Under the pieces are notes generated by a model. That model searched no databases, was not told where the DNA came from, and was given only the letters and a program-made list of their open reading frames with translations. From Xanthobacteraceae bacterium (GTDB taxonomy: Bacteria > Pseudomonadota > Alphaproteobacteria > Rhizobiales > Xanthobacteraceae), in assembly GCA_029239875.1 (NCBI GenBank), contig JARBUD010000001.1:1-64000 (forward strand): a stretch of 64,000 nt of DNA, read 5' to 3'. How positions within the stretch are numbered: position 1 is the first letter of the stretch; every line of letters starts with the position of its first letter. The position numbers and the translations under genes were made by a program. Shown here piece after piece: positions 54,542-64,000 of this stretch.

Positions 54542-55930
54542 ATGAGCAACAAGATGTGGGGTGGCCGCTTCGAGACCGGTCCCGATGCGATCATGGAGGA
54601 GATAAACGCCTCCATCGGTTTCGACCAGCGCCTGTACGCGCAGGACATTGCGGGTTCGAAGGCGCATGCCTCGATGCTGGCGGCCCAGGGCATCATCGAC
54701 AAGGCTGATGCCGAAAAGATCGTCGCCGGTCTAGACACGATCCTGTCAGAGATCGAATCCGGCGGTTTCACCTTCCAGCGAGCGCTGGAAGACATCCACA
54801 TGAACGTAGAATCGCGCCTCGCCACCCTGCTCGGCCCCGCCGCCGGGCGCCTGCACACCGCCCGCTCGCGCAACGACCAGGTGGCGACCGACTTCCGCCT
54901 CTATGTGCGCGACACCGTCGACACGCTCGACGCGCAGCTCAAGGACCTGCAGCAGGCGCTGGCCGAGAAGGCGCTGATCCATTCCGCCACGGTGATGCCG
55001 GGATTCACCCACCTCCAGACCGCGCAGCCGGTGACTTTCGGCCATCACCTGCTCGCCTATGTCGAGATGATTGGACGCGACCGTGGACGTCTCGCGGACG
55101 CACGCAAGAGACTGAACGAATGCCCGCTCGGCGCGGCGGCGCTCGCCGGCACGTCCTTCCCGATCGATCGCTTCGCCACCGCGGGCGCGCTCGGCTTCGA
55201 CCGGCCGACGGCGAATTCGCTCGATTCGGTCTCCGACCGCGACTTCGTGCTGGAGACGCTGGCCGCGGCCTCAATCTGCGCCATGCACCTGACCCGCTTC
55301 GCCGAGGAGATCGTCATCTGGACCTCGCCGCTGGTGGCGCTGGTGAAACTGTCGGACCGCTTCACCACCGGCTCCTCCATCATGCCGCAGAAGCGCAACC
55401 CGGACGCCGCCGAGCTGGTGCGCGGCAAGATCGGCCGCATCGCCGGTGCCTTCTCGGGGCTGCTGATGGTGATGAAGGGCCTGGCGCTGGCCTATGCCAA
55501 GGACATGCAGGAGGACAAGGAAGGCGCCTTCGACGCCTTCTCGACCCTGTCTCTGATGATCGCCGCCACCGCCGGCATGGTGCGCGACCTCGTGCCGGAC
55601 GAGAAGAAGATGAAGGCGGCAGCGGGCGCGGGCTACTCCACCGCCACGGACCTCGCCGACTGGCTGGTGCGCGTGCTCGGCCTGCCCTTCCGCGAGGCGC
55701 ACCACGTCACCGGGCGCATCGTCGCCATCGCCGCGGCCAAGGACACACCGCTGCACCGGCTCTCGCTCGCCGAGATGCAGGAGGTGGAGCCGCGCATCAC
55801 GCAGGACGTGTTCGGCGTGCTGTCGGTGGTGAAGTCGGTGGAGAGCCGCATCTCCTATGGCGGCACCGCGCCGAAGAACGTCCGGGCCCAGGCGAGGCGC
55901 TGGCTGAAGCAATTGGCGAAGGAAGGCTGA
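54542..55930 (+). CDS. argH: Argininosuccinate lyase
   Basis: Last step of arginine synthesis, splitting argininosuccinate into arginine and fumarate. The 462-residue product has the fumarase/aspartase-superfamily signature [14 protein letters not shown] (catalytic loop) and [18 protein letters not shown], and the conserved N-terminus [19 protein letters not shown] 54542 is close to, and divergent from, tlpA. In many Rhizobiales the lptM-lysA pair follows argH directly; here zntA is convergent instead, and lysA lies about 49 kb away. Confidence 0.96.
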   Translation: MSNKMWGGRFETGPDAIMEEINASIGFDQRLYAQDIAGSKAHASMLAAQGIIDKADAEKIVAGLDTILSEIESGGFTFQRALEDIHMNVESRLATLLGPAAGRLHTARSRNDQVATDFRLYVRDTVDTLDAQLKDLQQALAEKALIHSATVMPGFTHLQTAQPVTFGHHLLAYVEMIGRDRGRLADARKRLNECPLGAAALAGTSFPIDRFATAGALGFDRPTANSLDSVSDRDFVLETLAAASICAMHLTRFAEEIVIWTSPLVALVKLSDRFTTGSSIMPQKRNPDAAELVRGKIGRIAGAFSGLLMVMKGLALAYAKDMQEDKEGAFDAFSTLSLMIAATAGMVRDLVPDEKKMKAAAGAGYSTATDLADWLVRVLGLPFREAHHVTGRIVAIAAAKDTPLHRLSLAEMQEVEPRITQDVFGVLSVVKSVESRISYGGTAPKNVRAQARRWLKQLAKEG

Positions 55931-55933
55931 CCG

Positions 55934-58294
<2,361 letters not shown>

Positions 58295-58324
58295 CACAAC
58301 ACCTCTTGTCTCAGCGTTGCGGTG

Positions 58325-58355
58325 AGCCTAATTCCTCCAGCGACTAGAGGAGCAA
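58325..58355 (-). promoter_or_regulatory. MerR-type promoter/operator of zntA
   Basis: On the minus strand -35 TTGCTC (58350-58355) and -10 TAGGCT (58325-58330) are 19 bases apart, the lengthened spacing typical of MerR-controlled promoters. The spacer holds the imperfect dyad CTCTAGTCGCTGGAG. It lies between divergent zntA and merR. Confidence 0.75.
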
Positions 58356-58361
58356 GCGGAA

Positions 58362-58826
58362 ATGGCGAAAGCCCCGAAGGCGCAGTTCAGCATCGGCGAG
58401 GTCGCGCAGACGAGCGGCGTGAAGGTGCCGACCATCCGCTATTACGAGGAGATCGGCCTGCTGCCCTCGCCGCCGCGCACCGACGGCGGGCGCCGCGCCT
58501 ATGGCGCGGAGGACATGCGCCGCCTCGCCTTCATCCGCCATGCGCGCGAACTCGGCTTCGAGATCGACGCTATCCGCACACTGCTGAGGCTGCAGGACGA
58601 GCCGGACCAGTCCTGCGCCGCCGCCGACGCCATCGCCCGCGACCGTCTGATGGAGGTGGAGCGGCGCATCGCCAGCCTCACCGCGTTGAAGGCGGAGCTG
58701 GAGCGCATGGTCGAGGGCTGCTCGCACGGCCACGTCGGCGAGTGCCGGGTGATCGAAATCCTCGCCGACCATGGCGAGTGCCGGTTCCATGAAGGTCCGG
58801 CCGAGCCGGCTGCGTTCGGGCAGTAA
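58362..58826 (+). CDS. MerR-family heavy-metal regulator (ZntR/CadR-type)
   Basis: Metal-sensing activator of 154 residues. The N-terminal helix-turn-helix is FSIGEVAQTSGVKVPTIRYYEEIGLL. A dimerisation helix follows, then Cys/His metal-site candidates: DQSCAAADAI, EGCSHGHVGECRVIEILADH and a later Cys. It is divergent from zntA and shares its operator, so it should activate zntA when zinc, cadmium or lead is high. ATG 58362; the ribosome site is weak because it overlaps the operator. Confidence 0.93.
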   Translation: MAKAPKAQFSIGEVAQTSGVKVPTIRYYEEIGLLPSPPRTDGGRRAYGAEDMRRLAFIRHARELGFEIDAIRTLLRLQDEPDQSCAAADAIARDRLMEVERRIASLTALKAELERMVEGCSHGHVGECRVIEILADHGECRFHEGPAEPAAFGQ

Positions 58827-59042
58827 TTCTTCACCTCCCTGCCCCCCGCATGAGGCGAGCCGTCTCGCCAATGCAATCCCTAGGTGGCAAGATACCTTTC
58901 GACGATCGGGGGCGTGGTTCCTGAGTAACACCTTACGTAGAAGCAGCAGCGTGGATGTTCTGCGCTCTTCCGGCAGGTTGCGGCGGAAACTGTCTCGATA
59001 TTAGAAATATTTTCTCGGCAATCTGCCTGGTGCGCGGATCCG

Positions 59043-59999
59043 ATGCATCGTCGTCAGTTCATCGCCGGCCTCGCGGCCGGCTGCCTTCCGCTCAAGGCGG
59101 CGCAGGCCCGTGTCACGGGCTCGGCCGGCGCCGGCAGTCGTCTGACGCTTTTCTCGCCGGCGCCGGAGGGGGCCGGCTGGTCCATGCTGGCGCGAGCCCT
59201 CGCCAGCAGCCTGCGCGAGACGGACATCGAGGCCGTCCTCGTCTATGAACCGCACGGCGCGTCCTCGGGCCTCAGGCGCTTCCTGCGCGACTATGCCGGG
59301 CGGGGCGAGGCGCTGATGGTGAGCGGCGCCAGCCTGATCGTCAGGGCACTGATGGAGCGGCTTTCCAGCAGCATCGACGACTTGACCCCGGTGGCGCGGC
59401 TGACCACCGAATATCTCGTCGTCGCCGTTCGGCCGGAACAGCCCTACTACTCGCTCGCCGAGTTCCTGAACGCGATGGCCACGGCCCCTGCTGGCGTCGA
59501 GTTCTGCGGCGGCAACATCGGCACCATGGACCATCTGCTCGCCAGCATGATCGCCCGGGAGGCACGGATCGGAGAGTTCCGCTACAACCCCTATCTGGGA
59601 GGCACCGGCTCCATCGAGGCGACACTGCGGGGCAGCGAAATGCTGGTCGTCGCCGCACTGAGCGAATTGCAGCCGCATCTCGCCGTCGGCCAGTTGCGGG
59701 CGCTCGCCGTCTCCTCGCCGCAACGGCTGCCCGGCAGCGGCGTGCCGACCCTCATCGAGCAGGGACTGGACATCGAGCTCAGCAACTGGCGCGGCGTCTT
59801 CGCCGTGCCCGGCCTCGCCCCGGCAGAGGCCCAGCGCCTGGTGGCGCTCACCGATCGGATCGTCGCGGGCACGGACTGGAAGGCGACCCTGTTCCGCTAC
59901 AACTGGATCGGCGACTATCTCCCCGGCGCCGCCTTCGGCACCTTCCTGCGCGAGGAGACGGCGCGGATGCGCACCGTGCTCAACCAGCTCCGGATGTGA
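59043..59999 (+). CDS. Bug-family (TctC-like) tripartite tricarboxylate binding protein
   Basis: Periplasmic solute-binding protein of 318 residues. The N-terminus MHRRQFIAGLAAGCLP resembles a Tat or Sec signal. The Bug fold is seen in SRLTLFSPAPEGAGWSMLAR, YNPYLGGTGSIEATLRGSEM, LRALAVSSPQRLPGSGVPTLIEQG and NWRGVFAVPGLAPAEAQRL. No TctA/TctB membrane partners are nearby, so it may be an orphan sensor or binding protein. Its 3' end overlaps the convergent LysR gene by 20 bases. The 216 bp upstream show nothing clear. Confidence 0.85.
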   Translation: MHRRQFIAGLAAGCLPLKAAQARVTGSAGAGSRLTLFSPAPEGAGWSMLARALASSLRETDIEAVLVYEPHGASSGLRRFLRDYAGRGEALMVSGASLIVRALMERLSSSIDDLTPVARLTTEYLVVAVRPEQPYYSLAEFLNAMATAPAGVEFCGGNIGTMDHLLASMIAREARIGEFRYNPYLGGTGSIEATLRGSEMLVVAALSELQPHLAVGQLRALAVSSPQRLPGSGVPTLIEQGLDIELSNWRGVFAVPGLAPAEAQRLVALTDRIVAGTDWKATLFRYNWIGDYLPGAAFGTFLREETARMRTVLNQLRM

Positions 60000-60900
60000 G
60001 CCGTTCGGGCTCCGCGGCGGGCGTGAAGCTCGCGCGCGCCTCGCGCACCGCCCCGGCGATGAAATCCTCGACCTCGCTGATGCGCCTGAGGTCGCGGATG
60101 TCGGCATGGGTGACCAGCCAATAGGAGCGGCGGAAGCTCAGCTCCGGCAGCACCTGCACGAGCTCGGCATGGGTACGCGCGGCATAGTCGTGCAGGATGC
60201 CGACCCCTGCGCCGGCCCGCACCGCCTCCATCTGCCCGACCACGCTGGCGCATTCGAGCCGACGCGCCTCGATCTCGCGGAAGGCCTCGAAATAGTCGAG
60301 CGCCGGCGAATAGACGAGGTCGGGGACATAGGTGACGAGCAGCCGGCCAGCGAGATCCCGCGTCTCGGCGATCGCGCCCGTGCGTTTGAGATAGTCGCGC
60401 GAGGCATAGACGCCGAGCGTGTAGTCGGTGAGCTTGCGGGCGACGAGGCGCCCCTCGCTCGGCCGCTGCAACGTCACGGCGATGTCGACCTCGCGCTTGG
60501 GCAGCGAGAAGCTACGCGGCAGCGGCGCGAGCTGGATGGCGAGGCCCGGATGCTCCTCGGCGAGGCGGCCGAGGCGCGGGGCGAGGAAATAGGTGCCGAA
60601 GCCGTCCGGCGCGCCAATCCGCACCGTCCCCGCCAGAGCGAGATCGACATTGCCGAGCGCCGCCTGCGCCTGCAGCATCTCGGTCTCCACCCGCTCGGCA
60701 TGGGCGAGCAGGCGCTCGCCGGCCGGGGTGAGCGCGCTCCCGGTGGTGCGGCGCTCGATCAGCCGGGTCGCCAGGCTCGCCTCCAGCGCTCCGAGCCGGC
60801 GCCCCACCGTCGCGTGGTCGAGCCCGAGCTGACGCGCCGCCGCCAGCATCTGGCCGGCCCGGGCCACGGCGAGGAAGATGCGCAGGTGATCCCAGTCCAT
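59980..60900 (-). CDS. LysR-family regulator, probable mmsA control
   Basis: Transcription factor of 306 residues. The N-terminal helix-turn-helix is WDHLRIFLAVARAGQMLAAARQL then GLDHATVGRRLGALE. The substrate-binding domain follows (VRIGAPDGFGTYFLAPRLGRLA, DIAVTLQRPSEGRLVARKL). It is divergent from the methylmalonate-semialdehyde dehydrogenase gene, which it probably regulates. A small dyad GAAG-TGAG-CTTC lies between them at 60952-60963. Start ATG 60900. Its end overlaps the Bug gene by 20 bases. Confidence 0.92.
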   Translation of the reverse strand: MDWDHLRIFLAVARAGQMLAAARQLGLDHATVGRRLGALEASLATRLIERRTTGSALTPAGERLLAHAERVETEMLQAQAALGNVDLALAGTVRIGAPDGFGTYFLAPRLGRLAEEHPGLAIQLAPLPRSFSLPKREVDIAVTLQRPSEGRLVARKLTDYTLGVYASRDYLKRTGAIAETRDLAGRLLVTYVPDLVYSPALDYFEAFREIEARRLECASVVGQMEAVRAGAGVGILHDYAARTHAELVQVLPELSFRRSYWLVTHADIRDLRRISEVEDFIAGAVREARASFTPAAEPERLTSGAG

Positions 60901-61008
60901 GTGATGCCCTTTAGCCAATCCGCGCACAACGGATGGGCGGGCATCGTCGTTGAAGTGAGCTTCTTCGACAAGCACAACCGTCGGCACACTCGCTAAGGAG
61001 ACAGGCGC

Positions 61009-62499
<1,491 letters not shown>

Positions 62500-62570
62500 G
62501 GAAGGGGGCGGCGCGACATGGGCTGCTGCCTGCCACTATCCGTCAGCAGCGTTGCGGCTATGATCCGCCC

Positions 62571-63281
62571 ATGTCGCGCTCCGAACGTCTCTTCGACCTC
62601 CTGCAGGTGCTGCGCCGCCATCGCCGGCCGGTGAGCGGGCGCGCGCTCGCCGAGGAGATCGGCGTCAGCCTGCGCACGCTCTACCGCGACATCGCCAGCC
62701 TGCAGGCGCAGGGCGCGACCATCGAGGGCGAAGCGGGCGTCGGCTATGTGCTGCGGCCCGGCTTCCTGCTGCCGCCGCTGATGTTCACGCCCGAGGAGAT
62801 CGAGGCGCTGGTGCTCGGCTCACGCTGGGTGGCCGGGCGCGCCGACGGCCGGCTCGCCGAGGCCGCCCGCTCGGCGCTGGCGCGCATCGGCGCGGTGCTG
62901 CCGCCGGACCTGCGCGAGGAGATGGAAGGCTCGGCGCTGTTCATCGCGCCGGGCGCGCCGATCCCGGCCGATGCCATCGACGCGGCGATCCTGCGCAAGG
63001 CGATCCGCACCGAGAACAAGCTGCTGCTGGGCTACAGCGACGCCAACGGCGCTCCGAGCGAGCGGGTGGTCTGGCCCTTCGCGCTGGCCTTCTTCGACCA
63101 GGTGCGGCTGCTGATCAGCTGGTGCGAGCTGCGCGACGATTTCCGCAGCTTCCGCACCGACCGCATCGCGACGGTGGAGATGATGGAGACCCGCTACCCG
63201 ACGCGGCGGGCGGACCTGCTGAAGCAGTGGAAGCAGGTGAAGCACGCCCAGCCCGCGCATGAGGTGCACACCGCCGAATGA
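62571..63281 (+). CDS. YafY-type WYL-domain transcription regulator
   Basis: Regulator of 236 residues with an N-terminal helix-turn-helix (LFDLLQVLRRHRRPVSGRAL, then SLRTLYRDIASLQAQG) and a WYL domain (about 130-205: LLGYSDANGAPSERVVWPFA, VRLLISWCELRDDFRSFRTDRI). The WYL triad reads as ISWCEL here. ATG 62571. It lies directly upstream of a VOC-family gene in the same direction; such pairs often encode a regulator and a small detoxifying enzyme. The target is unknown. Confidence 0.92.
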   Translation: MSRSERLFDLLQVLRRHRRPVSGRALAEEIGVSLRTLYRDIASLQAQGATIEGEAGVGYVLRPGFLLPPLMFTPEEIEALVLGSRWVAGRADGRLAEAARSALARIGAVLPPDLREEMEGSALFIAPGAPIPADAIDAAILRKAIRTENKLLLGYSDANGAPSERVVWPFALAFFDQVRLLISWCELRDDFRSFRTDRIATVEMMETRYPTRRADLLKQWKQVKHAQPAHEVHTAE

Positions 63282-63345
63282 TGCTGACGAAAATTGGCAG
63301 CAGCGTCGGCTAGGGTCGTCCTTTGACGAACCGATCGGGGGCACC

Positions 63346-63720
63346 ATGATCGACGCAAGCAAGATCCTTCTCTACGTCAACGATCCCGCGGCGAGCGCCC
63401 GTTTCTACGGCTCGCTGCTGGAGCGCGAACCCATCAAGGAAACCGCCAGCGTGGCCGTGCTGGAGCTGGCGCCCGGCATGTCGCTCGCCTTGTGGCGGCG
63501 CGACGGGGTGAAGCCGCTGCCGCATCTGCGCTCCGGCGGCAACGAGATCGGCTTCCGCGTGGCGGATGCCGCCGCGGTCGACGCCCAGTATGAGTGCTGG
63601 GCGAACAAGGGCGTGCCGATCGCGCTGCCGCCGACCGACCTCGATTTCGGCCGCAGCTTCGTGGCGCTCGACCCCGACGGGCACCGCCTGCGGGTCTACG
63701 CCTCCGACAACGACATGTAG
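63346..63720 (+). CDS. VOC-family protein (glyoxalase/bleomycin-resistance fold)
   Basis: A 124-residue protein of the vicinal oxygen chelate fold. The two beta-alpha-beta-beta-beta halves are seen in KILLYVNDPAASARFYGSLL and VADAAAVDAQYECWANKGVP, ending FVALDPDGHRLRVYA. Only some metal-ligand positions are obvious. ATG 63346 follows CGGGGGC. It probably binds or modifies a small toxic compound, perhaps under control of the WYL regulator upstream; substrate unknown. Confidence 0.86.
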   Translation: MIDASKILLYVNDPAASARFYGSLLEREPIKETASVAVLELAPGMSLALWRRDGVKPLPHLRSGGNEIGFRVADAAAVDAQYECWANKGVPIALPPTDLDFGRSFVALDPDGHRLRVYASDNDM

Positions 63721-63743
63721 CCGGCAAACAGGACCGGCCGTGC

Positions 63744-64000
63744 TCAGTCGTGGGCGCGGCCGAAGTCCGGCGCCGCGGTCTCCTGGCCGATCTCGATGAT
63801 CGAGCGGCGGATGGCGCGGGTGCGGGTGAACAGGTCGAACAGCTTGTCGCCCTCGGCCCAGCGGATCGAGCGCTGCAAGGCGACCAGGTCCTCGGTGAAG
63901 CGGCCGAGCACCTCCAGCACCGCCTCGCGATTGTTGAGGAACACGTCGCGCCACATGGTCGGGTCGGAGGCGGCGATGCGGGTGAAGTCGCGGAAGCCGC
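63744..64000 (-). CDS. tyrA: Prephenate/arogenate dehydrogenase, C-terminal part only
   Basis: Tyrosine synthesis enzyme; only the last 85 codons lie in the window. The visible part reads GFRDFTRIAASDPTMWRDVF, then LNNREAVLEVLGRFTEDLVA, typical of the helical C-terminal dimerisation domain of TyrA/TyrC. The C-terminus ends FGRAHD. The N-terminal Rossmann half is beyond the right edge. It is convergent with the VOC-family gene. Confidence 0.88.
   Translation of the reverse strand, partial: GFRDFTRIAASDPTMWRDVFLNNREAVLEVLGRFTEDLVALQRSIRWAEGDKLFDLFTRTRAIRRSIIEIGQETAAPDFGRAHD

Overview
The window is GC-rich chromosomal DNA (about 68-70% GC by eye) from an alphaproteobacterium of the Rhizobiales/Hyphomicrobiales. 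Xanthobacteraceae relatives such as Ancylobacter, Starkeya or Xanthobacter fit best. The evidence is the gene order (xth-lolA-ftsK-dapC-amtB-glnK-tesB-ubiH; rsfS-rlmH-envC-ctpA-rppH; HIG1-ATR-rhomboid-etfBA-hbd) and long paired-hairpin intergenic repeats. The genus is inferred, not proven. Almost everything is housekeeping or ordinary accessory metabolism. I recognise no tRNA, rRNA, CRISPR array, prophage or insertion sequence.

Layout. 0-7 kb: ftsE (cut by the edge), a purine phosphoribosyltransferase, a TIGR02302/DUF4175 membrane protein with a Gln/Gly repeat tail, lysA with a small LptM-type lipoprotein, and exonuclease III. 7-17 kb: lolA, ftsK, dapC-type aminotransferase, the glnK-amtB ammonium module, tesB, a UbiH/VisC hydroxylase, a Trm112-like protein and a GntR regulator. 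17-24 kb: a PuuD-like amidotransferase, an AlgI-like O-acyltransferase with an AlgJ/AlgX-like partner, and a protein-quality cluster (prolyl-tRNA editing domain, CnoX-like thioredoxin-TPR, LON-domain protein). 24-29 kb: tetR-MFP-RND efflux operon with two TetR-type operators. 29-34 kb: the minus-strand rsfS-rlmH-envC-ctpA-small membrane protein-rppH block.

34-40 kb is the most accessory part. A single AT-richer serine/threonine protein kinase gene, clearly foreign in composition, sits directly upstream of rsfS. Behind it are a Na/Pi cotransporter, a dienelactone-hydrolase-like protein, a metallophosphoesterase and a diacylglycerol-kinase-like protein. Only then come nadD and proA, which in many relatives lie right next to rsfS. 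42-53 kb: YihY/BrkB, host-attachment-family protein, an unknown membrane protein, TspO, HIG1 protein, cobalamin adenosyltransferase, rhomboid, etfBA, 3-hydroxybutyryl-CoA dehydrogenase, a divergent aldo/keto reductase-LysR pair sharing a strong inverted repeat, and an EamA transporter. 53-64 kb: CHAP peptidoglycan hydrolase, divergent tlpA/argH, divergent zntA/merR with a MerR-type 19-bp-spacer promoter, a Bug-type binding protein, LysR/mmsA, a WYL regulator, a VOC protein and the 3' part of a prephenate dehydrogenase.

The best candidate for something undescribed is the solitary kinase (34308-35606): all catalytic kinase motifs are intact, the C-terminal domain is unrecognised, and it is a foreign insertion at a conserved operon boundary. 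A role in defence or stress signalling is only a hypothesis. Secondary points are the hairpin repeats with covarying stems, the palindrome-rich leader of lptM-lysA, and the AKR/LysR operator overlapping a start codon.
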